Source of the DNA: an uncultured Anaerolineaceae bacterium
Lineage (GTDB): Bacteria > Chloroflexota > Anaerolineae > Anaerolineales > Anaerolineaceae
Length of the DNA: 64,000 nt
Direction: 5' to 3'
Assembly (NCBI GenBank): GCA_938020565.1
Contig: CALIHP010000043.1
Coordinates: forward strand, 7,948 to 71,947
Each line of letters opens with the position of its first letter. Within the stretch, counting starts at the first letter, position 1. The notes beneath the pieces are model-generated. The model saw only the letters and a program-made list of their open reading frames with translations, did no database searches and was not told the origin of the DNA. Position numbers and translations under genes: made by a program. This document shows, one piece after another, positions 29,437-37,592 of the stretch.

Positions 29437-30228
29437 TTGGAACCGGATTATAAGAATTGGGTCCCGAGGGGGATGGTGATTGGGTTGATTGCTGGCGCGG
29501 CAGCGCTATTGGTTTTATTGATTCTGTTTGGCGGAATGGGGTTCGGCGTTCAGGGCCTGACGCGGACGATCCTGACGATCATTCTGAGTGTCGCGTTCCT
29601 GGCGAACGCCGCGGCCGCGGTCTGGTCCGTCGCTGCATACCGAGCGTTTCAATTCAGCGGCAGCAACAGCCTCGCGCGGAAAATTATCAACGGAGTCGCG
29701 AGCTGTGTGAAGCTTCCCCGAGGCGGGAAAGGTCTCGACGTGGGCTGTGGAAGCGGCGCGCTGACGATTGCCTGCGCCAGGGCGAATCCATGGGGGGAGA
29801 TGATGGGAATCGATCTCTGGGGACCATATTACGTTTCGTATAGTCGTGATCTTTGCTGCCAGAATTCAGAGGCGGAGGGCGTCAAAAATACACGTTTTGC
29901 CAGGGGCGACGCGATGAAGCTCGATTTCCCGGATGAGACGTTTGACGCGGTGACGAGCAATTACGTGTATCATAATATGGTTGGCGTCAATAAGCAGCAG
30001 CTGCTGCGCGAGACGCTGCGTGTCCTGAAAAAAGGCGGAACCTTCGCGATTCATGATCTGATGTCGCCGATTCGATACGGGGATATGCGGAGGTTTGCAG
30101 AAACCCTGAAGGAAGAGGGATACGAGAAAGTCGAGCTGATCGATACAACACGGGGCATGTTCATGTCCCGAAGTCAGGCGCAATGGCTGCTGCTGAGCGG
30201 GTCGGCGCTGTTGGTTGGGACGAAATAG
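29437..30228 (+). CDS. Membrane-anchored class I methyltransferase
   Basis: About 263 residues. Two N-terminal hydrophobic segments (GMVIGLIAGAAALLVLLILF and a second ending in FLANAAAAVWSV) anchor a soluble methyltransferase domain. Motif I is GLDVGCGSGALTIA; the acidic strand 2 end is GIDLWGPY; FDAVTSNYVYHNM and RVLKKGGTFAIHD follow. The UbiE-like pattern suggests a small or lipid substrate at the membrane. TTG 29437 is preferred because GGAAAGG lies nine bases upstream; TTG 29350 would add 29 polar residues. It overlaps no gene, but the next reading frame starts right after it. Confidence 0.75.
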   Translation: MEPDYKNWVPRGMVIGLIAGAAALLVLLILFGGMGFGVQGLTRTILTIILSVAFLANAAAAVWSVAAYRAFQFSGSNSLARKIINGVASCVKLPRGGKGLDVGCGSGALTIACARANPWGEMMGIDLWGPYYVSYSRDLCCQNSEAEGVKNTRFARGDAMKLDFPDETFDAVTSNYVYHNMVGVNKQQLLRETLRVLKKGGTFAIHDLMSPIRYGDMRRFAETLKEEGYEKVELIDTTRGMFMSRSQAQWLLLSGSALLVGTK

Positions 30229-30239
30229 GAGGAACAACG

Positions 30240-31064
30240 ATTCGTAAGCTGATCTTCTTGATGTTGCTGGCGTTTTTTGCGGTGCGCCCGTTGGACGGGC
30301 GCGTTGAAGCCACGGCGGACTATGGCGTTTTTATCGGCGTTGAAGAAGCGGAGATTCTGGACGTTTCGGCCGGGTACCGAACGATCGTGGTCGATGGGCT
30401 GAGTTTTTCGGCGGAGACGATCCAGGCGCTGAAGGCCCGGGGGCAGTTCGTTTATTCGTATATCAGTGTCGGCGCTTTAGAAATCTACCGAGATTACTTC
30501 GAGCGGTTTAAAGCGTTAACGCTGGCGCCGTATGAGAACTGGCCCGATGAATACTGGGTCGACGTTTCGGATCCGGCCTGGGAGGCGTTCGTCGTTGACG
30601 AGCTCGCGAAAAGTCTGGTCGAAAAGAGCGTCGATGGTTTTTTCCTGGACAATTTCGACGTTTATGCGCTGTATCCAGAGGAAAAAATGGCCCAGGGCCT
30701 GATCCAGATCCTGACCGGGCTGAAAGTGTACGATCTCCCGATCCTGATTAACGGCGGGGACGGTTTTGTTGAACGGTTGATCGACAAAGGCGAGGGCGGA
30801 CTGATTTCCGGCGTGAACCAGGAGGGCGTTTTTTCGCGGATCGAAGATTACGAACGCGATCTTTTTGGGGCGCAGCCGCTCGCGGACCGCGCCTATTTTA
30901 CCGATTATCTCGACAAGGTCCGGCGCGCGGGACTGGCCGTTTACCTGTTGGAGTATACGACGGATCCGGCGCTGATCCGCGAAATCCAGCGGTACTGCCG
31001 CGATAATGGGTTCGGCGTTTATATTTCGTCGTCGGTTGCGCTTGACGGGCGGGAAGCCCGGTGA
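30240..31064 (+). CDS. Secreted GH114-like TIM-barrel protein with probable ATT start
   Basis: 274 residues. After a signal peptide (RKLIFLMLLAFFAVR...), the body matches the spherulin-4/GH114 (endo-alpha-1,4-polygalactosaminidase-like) barrel: FVYSYISVGALEIYRDY, the strand end VDVSDPAWEAF, and SVDGFFLDNFDVYAL with the catalytic-region Asp. Secreted enzymes of this type cleave galactosamine-rich exopolysaccharide. AGGAGG at 30227-30232 lies seven bases before ATT 30240, and the frame's nearest ATG (30261) would cut off the charged part of the signal peptide, so ATT is the likely initiator. It directly follows the methyltransferase gene. Confidence 0.72.
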   Translation: MRKLIFLMLLAFFAVRPLDGRVEATADYGVFIGVEEAEILDVSAGYRTIVVDGLSFSAETIQALKARGQFVYSYISVGALEIYRDYFERFKALTLAPYENWPDEYWVDVSDPAWEAFVVDELAKSLVEKSVDGFFLDNFDVYALYPEEKMAQGLIQILTGLKVYDLPILINGGDGFVERLIDKGEGGLISGVNQEGVFSRIEDYERDLFGAQPLADRAYFTDYLDKVRRAGLAVYLLEYTTDPALIREIQRYCRDNGFGVYISSSVALDGREAR

Positions 31065-31209
31065 CGCGCGGGGCGTGTCGACGAGCGCGGATCAAGAACT
31101 GGCGGTTAGCGTAGAGTGGTCAATTGCTGCTTTCTTTTTCGCGGCCTGTTGGAGGATTGCTGTAAAATAGAGATGTTCAGAAATCAGAAGGGAGCGATGG
31201 CGAGGGCGG

Positions 31210-31554
31210 ATGAACGGTGAGGTTCGGGAGTTAAACGAGTATCAGGCGCGATGTATCTGGACCGCGAAGGATCAGATGAGTCAGCGCGATACGCATATGA
31301 GCTGGTCGTTGGCGATCGCGGGCGAGGCCGGAGAACTGGCGAATCTGACGAAGAAGGTCTTTGTCCATGGACACGCCTATGATCAGGATCGCGTTGTCGA
31401 TGAGCTGGGCGATATTCTCTGGTATATCGCCGTTTATGCCGACGCGCTCGGGGTTCCTCTTTCCGAGGTCGCCGAACGGAATCTTACGAAGGTTGCGCGC
31501 CGTTATCCGAACGGTTTCTCGACCGAAGCCAGCGTCCATCGGAAGGAATCGTGA
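31210..31554 (+). CDS. MazG-like nucleotide pyrophosphohydrolase
   Basis: 114 residues, a single MazG/all-alpha NTP pyrophosphohydrolase domain. SLAIAGEAGELANLTKK supplies the first ExxE metal pair and DRVVDELGDILWYIAVYADALG the second ExxD pair. Small enzymes of this class hydrolyse non-canonical or excess nucleoside triphosphates in the cytosol. ATG 31210 follows GAGGGCGG. The downstream acyltransferase starts four bases inside its 3' end (GTG 31551), so translation is coupled. Confidence 0.87.
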   Translation: MNGEVRELNEYQARCIWTAKDQMSQRDTHMSWSLAIAGEAGELANLTKKVFVHGHAYDQDRVVDELGDILWYIAVYADALGVPLSEVAERNLTKVARRYPNGFSTEASVHRKES

Positions 31555-32120
31555 AATTGCGGATGAGTTGTTTGAAACGCGCGCTGTATTGGATAAAACT
31601 GAAATTGAGCTTATCGACGCCGGACCTGGCGCTGCTGAAACAGCGGGGATTACGGTTGGGGAAGGACGTGACGATCATGCCGGGAGCCGTGATCGATCCG
31701 TCGCATTGCTGGCTGATCGAGATTGGCGACCGTTCCAGAATTGCGGAAGGCGCGATTCTGTTGGCGCATGACGCGTCGACGCAGCGTGCGTTGGGTTACG
31801 TGAAGGTCGGACAGATTCGGATTGGATTGGACGTGTTTATCGGTATTCGATCGATCCTGCTTCCCGGATCGTCGGTCGGCGATGGGTCGATTATTGGCGC
31901 GGGTTCGGTTGTGACCGGTTCGATTCCACCGGGCGTTGTCGCGGCTGGCGTTCCCGCGCGCGTGATTATGACTCGGGAAGAATACTTCGCGAAAGAAGCG
32001 GCGCGGCTCGCGGAAGGACCGAGGTTTGAGGCTGAGTATACGATTCGCGGCGGAATTACCGATGCGATGAAGAAAGAGATGGCCGAGCGAATTGGCGAAG
32101 GAATCGGCTATGTTCGCTGA
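31551..32120 (+). CDS. Left-handed beta-helix (hexapeptide) acyltransferase
   Basis: 189 residues. A short N-terminal helix region (to about residue 35) is followed by hexapeptide repeats: LGKDVTIMPGAVIDP, IGDRSRIAEGAIL, IGLDVFIGIRSILLPGSSVGDGSIIGAGSVVTGSIPPGVVAAGVPARVI. This is the maltose/virginiamycin O-acetyltransferase-like group, using acetyl-CoA. A catalytic His may be the one in LLAHDAS. It starts at GTG 31551 with AAGGA before it and overlaps the MazG-like stop. Substrate, likely a sugar or glycan, is not known. Confidence 0.85.
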   Translation: MKLRMSCLKRALYWIKLKLSLSTPDLALLKQRGLRLGKDVTIMPGAVIDPSHCWLIEIGDRSRIAEGAILLAHDASTQRALGYVKVGQIRIGLDVFIGIRSILLPGSSVGDGSIIGAGSVVTGSIPPGVVAAGVPARVIMTREEYFAKEAARLAEGPRFEAEYTIRGGITDAMKKEMAERIGEGIGYVR

Positions 32121-32133
32121 ATCGTTGATTTTA

Positions 32134-32142
32134 TGATATACT
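32134..32142 (+). promoter_or_regulatory. Extended -10 promoter of tRNA-Val
   Basis: TGATATACT, an extended -10, placed so transcription starts about four bases before the tRNA. No clear -35. Confidence 0.55.
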
Positions 32143-32152
32143 TTGGTGGCTT

Positions 32153-32226
32153 GGGCGGGTAGCTCAGTTGGTCAGAGCACATCCCTTACAAGGATGGGGT
32201 CGCAGGTTCGAGCCCTGTCCCGCCTA
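32153..32226 (+). tRNA. tRNA-Val (anticodon UAC)
   Basis: 74 bases. GGGCGGG (32153-32159) pairs with CCCGCCT (32219-32225) with a terminal G-U; D arm GCTC/GAGC; anticodon stem CATCC/GGATG around CTTACAA, giving anticodon TAC (Val); T arm GCAGG TTCGAGC CCTGT. Discriminator A at 32226. The 3' CCA is not encoded (the DNA continues CATA), so a CCA-adding enzyme is needed. Confidence 0.95.
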
Positions 32227-32340
32227 CATATAATGTTGTTTCCCGTGTAAGCTTAAAAGAACAGAGCGCTATTTCAGGGCCACAATTGAGCGAAGGGTCT
32301 TGTCCTGACTCAGCGCCGTTTCATGTATGTATCGTTCGGC

Positions 32341-32505
32341 TCAGCGGTTTATCTGTCTTGTCGCTTTCGCTTCGGTCCGGTACTGGCGGGGAGAGACGCC
32401 ATGCCGCTTCCGGAACATTTTGGAGAAAGCCAGCGCGTCGGTATAACCGATCATGTTGGCGATCTCTGTTATCGAAAATTCAGTCTCACGCAGGAGCGAT
32501 TCCTT
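32341..32505 (-). pseudogene. Remnant of an AraC-family regulator (second HTH)
   Basis: About 50 residues on the minus strand, LLRETEFSITEIANMIGY and FSKMFRKRHGVSPRQYR, match the second helix-turn-helix of AraC/XylS regulators. The first HTH and the rest of the protein are missing. The frame overlaps the last bases of the alkyltransferase gene (ending 32486) in another frame and has no start or ribosome site, so it is not a working gene. It looks like a deletion scar. AraC-type regulators of alkyltransferase genes are known (AdaA), which makes a former link plausible. Confidence 0.65.
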
Positions 32506-33022
32506 TTCCCGGCATGAAGAATTTCCGCATATCCGCGTTTTCCAACGCAAGGAGTTTCGCTTTCCTGTCGACCCCGCCCGCATATCCGGTCAGGCTTCCG
32601 CTTGCCCCGACGACGCTATGGCAGGGGACGATGATGGAGATCGGGTTGCGCCCGACTGCGCCGCCGACCGCCTGCGCCGACATACTGGAAAGTCCTTTTT
32701 GTGCGGCGAACTGAGCCGCGATTTCGCCATAGGTTCTCGTCCGTCCGAACGGGATCGTCATCAGGATATTCCAGATATCTTTCCGAAATTCAGTTCCCGT
32801 CAGGACGAGCGGAGGCGTAAAATCCGGGGCGCGGCCGCTGAAATAAAGATCGAGCCACCGATCCGCCTGATCGAAAATCGGGAGGCTTTTTTCTTCAGGA
32901 GTTTTCTCGAGTCCAGCGCCGAAATATTTCTGGCCGTCGAACCATAGTCCGGTCAGGGCTGAACCGTCGCTGGCGATCGTTATTCCGCCAAGCGGAGATA
33001 AATAAGGATGTGTGTAGCGCAT
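32486..33022 (-). CDS. Methylated-DNA-protein-cysteine methyltransferase (Ogt-like)
   Basis: 178 residues. The C-terminal domain has FGRTRTYGEIAAQFA, the HTH region and the active-site block IIVPCHSVVGASGSLTGYAGG, with the alkyl-acceptor Cys in PCHS (PCHR is usual). The N-terminal 90 residues form the ribonuclease-like domain. It repairs O6-alkylguanine by suicidal transfer to Cys. The strong ribosome site GGAGGAGG precedes ATG 33022. It closes a minus-strand operon headed by a sugar transporter; the ATL-sized gene lies just upstream. Confidence 0.92.
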   Translation of the reverse strand: MRYTHPYLSPLGGITIASDGSALTGLWFDGQKYFGAGLEKTPEEKSLPIFDQADRWLDLYFSGRAPDFTPPLVLTGTEFRKDIWNILMTIPFGRTRTYGEIAAQFAAQKGLSSMSAQAVGGAVGRNPISIIVPCHSVVGASGSLTGYAGGVDRKAKLLALENADMRKFFMPGKGIAPA

Positions 33023-33070
33023 GACGAACCTCCTCCGAACCTTTCATATTTTTATCAGCTTCCCTGAATA

Positions 33071-33379
33071 TCAGCAGATCCACCGGTATTTTATCATGTC
33101 CACGCAGCCGTTATCCTTAAATCCGACGCCCTCCTCAAGCAGGAGCGCTCTTTGCTCCGGGAAGCCCGGCGCCAATCTTCCGGCATGGTTCACGACGCGG
33201 TGGCAGGGAAAATCGCCATAATACCCCGCCAGCTTCAGGACTTTTCCGACAAGGCGGGAATTTTTCTCGCGTCCGATCAGTTTCGCGATCTGGCCATAGG
33301 AGGCGACGGAGCCAGCCGGAATCTCTTCAACGAGCGCAAGGATTTCGTAAATCAGCGTTTCGTCCAGTCCTTCCCGCAT
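33071..33379 (-). CDS. Alkyltransferase-like protein retaining a Cys (MGMT/ATL family)
   Basis: 102 residues, the length of alkyltransferase-like (ATL) DNA-binding proteins: VEEIPAGSVASYGQIAKLIG, then GDFPCHRVVNHAGRLAPGF. Classical ATLs replace the reactive Cys with Trp (PWHR), but here PCHR is intact. It may therefore be a minimal transferase rather than a damage-flagging ATL. The N-terminal Ogt domain is absent. ACGGAG precedes ATG 33379. It lies between the LacI gene and ogt in one operon, so two alkylation-repair proteins are co-transcribed. Confidence 0.82.
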   Translation of the reverse strand: MREGLDETLIYEILALVEEIPAGSVASYGQIAKLIGREKNSRLVGKVLKLAGYYGDFPCHRVVNHAGRLAPGFPEQRALLLEEGVGFKDNGCVDMIKYRWIC

Positions 33380-33395
33380 GGCGACATCTCCGTAT

Positions 33396-34409
33396 TTATC
33401 GGGGACGGGTACTGTTCCGGACGATCAGCGTTCCGCCGTGGAGATAATGGCAGGCGGGTTTGGTCGGGTTTTTAATCCGGCGCGTCAGAATATCGACCGT
33501 CAGATGACCCAGCTGCGACCTGGACACGCGCATCGTCGTCAGCGGCGGGTTGTTGATTGCGCTGAACGGGATATCGTCGACGCCGATAACCGACACGTCA
33601 TCAGGAACATGGAGCCCATGTTCCTGAAGCGCTCGAATCGCGCCGATCGCGATGGCATCGTTGTCGGCAAAAAACGCGGTCGCGCCGATTTCATCAGCGT
33701 GACCGTTGAGATACAGGCGCATGTCGCTGTAAGCTCCTTCGAGCGTCGGCGTCAGCGCGATCGTACGCGTTTCCTTGAGCTGCAGCGCGCTCATGGCCTC
33801 TTCGAAGCCCGCTCGCCGTTCGTTGAAGTTCGAGATCGCGACCGCTGAACGGAGGTGCCCAATTTCCCGGTGCCCGATGCTGAAGAGGTAGCGGACGGCG
33901 TTGAACGCGATCGCTTCGTTTGCCATGACGACGCTGTCGATATCGCGAAAGCGCATGGAGTGATCGACGACCGCGAGCGGTCCTTTAATCGATTCGAGGG
34001 CGTCGAGGAGCGAATCGTCGAGTTCTGAGGCGATCAGGATCATCCCGATCGGTTTCTGCCCGGAAACACGGGTGAGTTCATTTCTGATCGTTCCGCGGTT
34101 GCAGTTGACAATCGTCAGATTGGTACGCTGCATAAGGAAATCCTTTTGGATCTGATCGATGATTGCGGCGATGAATCCCTGATTTTCTTCGACGATCATG
34201 CCATGTTCAGCGTACTTCAGAAGAAAGACATTCCCGAAAGGCTTCATTTTCCGCTCTGTCCGAATCGGGTAGTTCGCTTCGATCAGGTATTCCTTGACGC
34301 GTTTTCGCGTCTCGGCGCTGACACCGTCTTTATCGTTGAGGACGATTGAAACGGTAGCGGCGGACACGCCTAAATGCTCTGCGATTTCTCTGAGCGTTAT
34401 GCTTTTCAA
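33396..34409 (-). CDS. LacI-family transcription regulator
   Basis: 337 residues. TLREIAEHLGVSAATVSIVLN is the HTH and hinge start of LacI/GalR proteins; the C-terminal domain is a periplasmic-binding-like sensor (MGIHGEP is not in this gene; here ALAVVDHSMRFRDIDS and TAFFADNDAIAIGAI are the diagnostic blocks). It probably represses the operon it lies in, binding near 41.2 kb, and may release DNA on sugar-phosphate or ketose binding. Its start overlaps dhaL's stop by four bases, so it is co-transcribed with the genes it is likely to control. Confidence 0.92.
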   Translation of the reverse strand: MKSITLREIAEHLGVSAATVSIVLNDKDGVSAETRKRVKEYLIEANYPIRTERKMKPFGNVFLLKYAEHGMIVEENQGFIAAIIDQIQKDFLMQRTNLTIVNCNRGTIRNELTRVSGQKPIGMILIASELDDSLLDALESIKGPLAVVDHSMRFRDIDSVVMANEAIAFNAVRYLFSIGHREIGHLRSAVAISNFNERRAGFEEAMSALQLKETRTIALTPTLEGAYSDMRLYLNGHADEIGATAFFADNDAIAIGAIRALQEHGLHVPDDVSVIGVDDIPFSAINNPPLTTMRVSRSQLGHLTVDILTRRIKNPTKPACHYLHGGTLIVRNSTRPR

Positions 34410-35050
34410 TGATCGGTCTCTTTCATGTCGATAAAAGCTTTGAATCCCTGAAGAAGGAGATCGGCGACGGCGGCGCCGGGGTCTAAAATATCCCGGGACT
34501 GTTCGCCGCGTCCGCCTGCGCGCCCATGCTTCGCAAGCATACCTTGGGTCGACAGGAAGCCTTCGTGCGCTGCGCTTGCCGCGTCTGCTGCGCTGCGCTG
34601 CGGCGGTATCCCTTCGGAAACAGAGGCTCGGAGCGACGCGATCGCCGGCGCCAGCCCGTCAAGGAAGGTTTTATCGCCGATCTCGGCTTTTCCGCGTGAG
34701 CGGACGCCGTCGAAGTAGGCCTGAAAGAAATCGGGAAGATTCGCGTCGTCGATCGATTCAGCGCCTTTAAACGCCTTCCCGATTGCCATCAGTCCGGACG
34801 CCATCAGTGTCCCCATTGTCGAAGGGACTGCGTTCGACATCGCTTTCCCGGCGTTATAGGCGGTCTTCCCGAAATCGGTTTCCTCGGAAGCCTGGGCTGC
34901 TTCCGCGGCGGCCTTGAACCCATCAGCCATGGTTAAGCCTAAATCGCTGTCGCCGACAACGCCGTCCAGCTTGATGAGGTAGTCGGCGTTCGCGCTCATC
35001 GTTTCCGCCCAGATTTGCAGCAGCTTTTTCAGATCAGAAGTCGTAAACAT
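34406..35050 (-). CDS. dhaL: Dihydroxyacetone kinase subunit L (DhaL-like)
   Basis: 214 residues, the usual size of free DhaL. LDGVVGDSDLGLTMADGF carries the Asp residues that hold Mg-nucleotide; the common GDGDHG form is GDSDLG here. Later blocks are YNAGKAMSNAVPSTMGTLMASGL. The subunit holds the nucleotide while DhaK holds the ketose. In PTS-linked systems a DhaM phosphodonor is required, and none is seen nearby; an ATP-using variant or a C4 ketose kinase is possible. Forms an operon with dhaK. Confidence 0.88.
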   Translation of the reverse strand: MFTTSDLKKLLQIWAETMSANADYLIKLDGVVGDSDLGLTMADGFKAAAEAAQASEETDFGKTAYNAGKAMSNAVPSTMGTLMASGLMAIGKAFKGAESIDDANLPDFFQAYFDGVRSRGKAEIGDKTFLDGLAPAIASLRASVSEGIPPQRSAADAASAAHEGFLSTQGMLAKHGRAGGRGEQSRDILDPGAAVADLLLQGFKAFIDMKETDH

Positions 35051-35066
35051 GGTTGCCTCCGCCGTC

Positions 35067-36083
35067 TTAGAGCTGATTCTGCTTGAAGAACGGGGTGTCG
35101 GCCGGAGCGGACAGCAGCTCTTTCAGTTCGGCGTCGACCTTCAGGAGCGAAATCGAGAATCCAGCCATTTCCATCGAAGTCGCGTATTCGCCGACGTAGG
35201 AATGGAAGACTCGGATACCTTTTTCCTTGAGGATTTTATCAATCTGTCGGTAAACGACGTACTGCTCTTCGAGCGGCGTCCCGCCGAGGCCGTTGACGAG
35301 GACGGCGACTTCGTCGCCCTGCGCGTACGGAAGGTCGGGAAGAATATTGCTCATCATTTCGGCGACGATTTCGTCCGCGGAGATCATTTTCCCACGGCGC
35401 GTTCCGGGCTCACCATGAATCCCCATTCCAATTTCGAGCTCGTCTTCGGCTAATTCGAACGATGGATGACCGACGCGGGGAACGATACAGGGCGAGAGCG
35501 CGACGCCCATCGTCCGGACGTTGGCACAGACTTTTTCGGCGACTGCCTTAACCTCGTCGAGCGATTTCAGCTTTGCCGCCGCCGCCCCGGCGCATTTATA
35601 GACGAAAAAGATTCCGGCGACGCCGCGGCGCGTGTTCTTTTTGCCCTCGGCCAGACGTTCTCCAGAGGCGACGTCGTCGCCGGCGACGACGGATTCGACG
35701 CGGATATCCGCTTCAAAATCGGCCATCTCAGCCGCCATATCGAAGTTCAGGATATCGCCGCCGTAATTCCCGTAAATATAGAGGACGCCCGCGCCCTGGT
35801 CGATCTCTTTCGTTACAGCGAACATCTGCTCCGCACTGGGAGATTGAAAAACGTCGCCAATCGAGCATCCGTCGAGCATTCCGTCGCCGACAAAACCTAA
35901 GAAAAGCGGAAGATGACCTGAACCGCCGCCGGTCGCGATTCCGACCTTGCCAGCGTGTTTCCGCGCGTTGACGAGACAATGCAGGTCGCCGTTGACGTAT
36001 GTGACTTCGTTCGGGTGAGCTGCGTAGATTCCTTCGAGCATTTCAGGAACAAAATTTTTCGGATCGTTAATAATCTTTTTCAT
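35067..36083 (-). CDS. dhaK: Dihydroxyacetone kinase subunit K (DhaK-like)
   Basis: 338 residues, a little shorter than E. coli DhaK. TGGGSGHLPLFLGFVGDGMLDG matches the substrate loop, and EIGMGIHGEPGTRR contains the His that binds the ketose covalently. It would phosphorylate dihydroxyacetone or a related ketose such as erythrulose, after nucleotide delivery by DhaL. AAGGAG lies before ATG 36083; an upstream in-frame codon at 36155 is not preferred. The partner transporter genes suggest the substrate is imported by the same operon. Confidence 0.9.
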   Translation of the reverse strand: MKKIINDPKNFVPEMLEGIYAAHPNEVTYVNGDLHCLVNARKHAGKVGIATGGGSGHLPLFLGFVGDGMLDGCSIGDVFQSPSAEQMFAVTKEIDQGAGVLYIYGNYGGDILNFDMAAEMADFEADIRVESVVAGDDVASGERLAEGKKNTRRGVAGIFFVYKCAGAAAAKLKSLDEVKAVAEKVCANVRTMGVALSPCIVPRVGHPSFELAEDELEIGMGIHGEPGTRRGKMISADEIVAEMMSNILPDLPYAQGDEVAVLVNGLGGTPLEEQYVVYRQIDKILKEKGIRVFHSYVGEYATSMEMAGFSISLLKVDAELKELLSAPADTPFFKQNQL

Positions 36084-36105
36084 GGCGGTATACTCCTTAT
36101 AACTG

Positions 36106-36591
36106 TTAGTTTCGTTTGATTTCGATTTGTTCGGACTCGTCGTAGTGAACGACAACGACGTCCGTCATGTACGTTCGGACCGGCAGCCCGATCAGGCAGT
36201 GCACAATCGGGCGTTCGATCGAGAACGGGCAATAGTGCCAAACGCCGGGAAGAAGATGCACAACGGTCCCCATTGGAATGATAAACGCTTCGGTCCGGTC
36301 CGGAACCTTTTCGCTCGAAGCGGGCGCGACATGGATCATAATATCGCCGTCGATCGGGACGAGAATCTCCCCGCTGAAATTATGGTATTCCGCGGTATCG
36401 ACGAGGTATTTTTCCGGCTTTCGGACGACGAGCGGCGAAAATCCGAACGGGACGCCGCGTGCGACCGGAATTTGGAGCCTGTCCGGATAAAAATCGCCGA
36501 GACCTGATCCGCTCGGCTCGAAAAAGTCTGAGTAGGTACCGAATGGCTCGAACGCTTCTTTCGAAAGCGGTTTCGCGAAAATGGTTTTCAT
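36106..36591 (-). CDS. AllA-like cupin (ureidoglycolate lyase family)
   Basis: 161 residues. IFAKPLSKEAFEPFGTYSDFF at the start and YHNFSGEILVPIDGDIMIHVAP, GVWHYCPFSIERPIVHC in the middle match the ureidoglycolate lyase (AllA) cupin family. In ureide pathways it splits ureidoglycolate, but no allantoin genes are near, so another small-molecule role (sugar isomerase or lyase) fits the transporter/DhaKL context better. ATG 36591 follows AAAGGA; eight more residues are possible from 36615. It sits four bases from the permease stop. Confidence 0.78.
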   Translation of the reverse strand: MKTIFAKPLSKEAFEPFGTYSDFFEPSGSGLGDFYPDRLQIPVARGVPFGFSPLVVRKPEKYLVDTAEYHNFSGEILVPIDGDIMIHVAPASSEKVPDRTEAFIIPMGTVVHLLPGVWHYCPFSIERPIVHCLIGLPVRTYMTDVVVVHYDESEQIEIKRN

Positions 36592-36595
36592 GAGG

Positions 36596-37576
36596 TTATC
36601 CTTTCTTTTGTTCACGGATGATTTTTGGGATATTCAAAACGGCGAGGACGAAGATCAGGATCAGTCCCCAGGCGAACGTTTTGATAAAGGCGTTGATCCG
36701 CAGGATGTTAAACGCGGAAGATACAAGCTGCAGCAGGATAATCGAAAAGACGACGCCCTGCGTTTTCCCGTCGCCGCCGTTCGGATCGATTCCGCCCAGG
36801 ACGACGATCAGCAGCGTCAGCAGCGTATAAGAGGAGCCGTAATCGGATTTCGCCGAATTATAATGCGAAGCCATCAGGATTCCCGCAATGGAGCCGAGGA
36901 TCCCGGAGAGAACGTAGGCGCGGACCGTCGTCCGCAGGATATTGATTCCGGTAAACGACGCGGCGACGGTATTCGTCCCCATCAGGTACAGCTGCCTTCC
37001 GAAAACCGTCTGGTTCATTAAGTAGCTCAGCGCGGCGACGATCAGGATAAAAACGAGCGCCGAATACGGAATAACGCCGAAAAAGGTCGCGTTCGCGATT
37101 TTCGCAAAGGATTCGGGAAGTCCGGTGATCGCCGGCCCTTTGGTAATAATCAGGCAGAGCCCGGAGAAAACCTGAAGCCCGCTCAGCGTTACCAGCATGG
37201 CTGGAATTTTCAAATAACCGATCAGGAAACCGTTGAACATGCCGCAGAGGACGCCGACCGCCAGCGCACAGCAGATCCCGGCGGTAATCGCGGCAGGCGT
37301 CCCGCCGAACCTGAGCATGACGACGGCGGCGACGATCCCGGAAAGATTCGCGATTCCGACGAGCGACAGGTCGATTCCGCCGGAAACCATCGCGATCATC
37401 ATGCCGAACGCCAGAATCCCGTATTCGGGAAGCTGAACGAGCATGCTTTGAAGGTTGGCGTTTCCTAAAAATTTCGGTTTATAAAACCCCATGAACGCGA
37501 TAATCAGAACGGACAGCAGGAACAGGAGCAGCGTATGCTGATCGAATGATTTTGTCCAGGATTTCTTTTGTTGCAT
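36596..37576 (-). CDS. RbsC-like ABC permease
   Basis: 326 residues with about nine membrane spans. SGGIDLSLVGIANLSGI gives the family signature, and VLGGIDPNGGDGKTQGVVFS the late coupling loop. AGGAGG precedes ATG 37576. Second permease of the importer, 17 bases from the first. Confidence 0.9.
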   Translation of the reverse strand: MQQKKSWTKSFDQHTLLLFLLSVLIIAFMGFYKPKFLGNANLQSMLVQLPEYGILAFGMMIAMVSGGIDLSLVGIANLSGIVAAVVMLRFGGTPAAITAGICCALAVGVLCGMFNGFLIGYLKIPAMLVTLSGLQVFSGLCLIITKGPAITGLPESFAKIANATFFGVIPYSALVFILIVAALSYLMNQTVFGRQLYLMGTNTVAASFTGINILRTTVRAYVLSGILGSIAGILMASHYNSAKSDYGSSYTLLTLLIVVLGGIDPNGGDGKTQGVVFSIILLQLVSSAFNILRINAFIKTFAWGLILIFVLAVLNIPKIIREQKKG

Positions 37577-37592
37577 AGGTCCTCCTGTTCGA

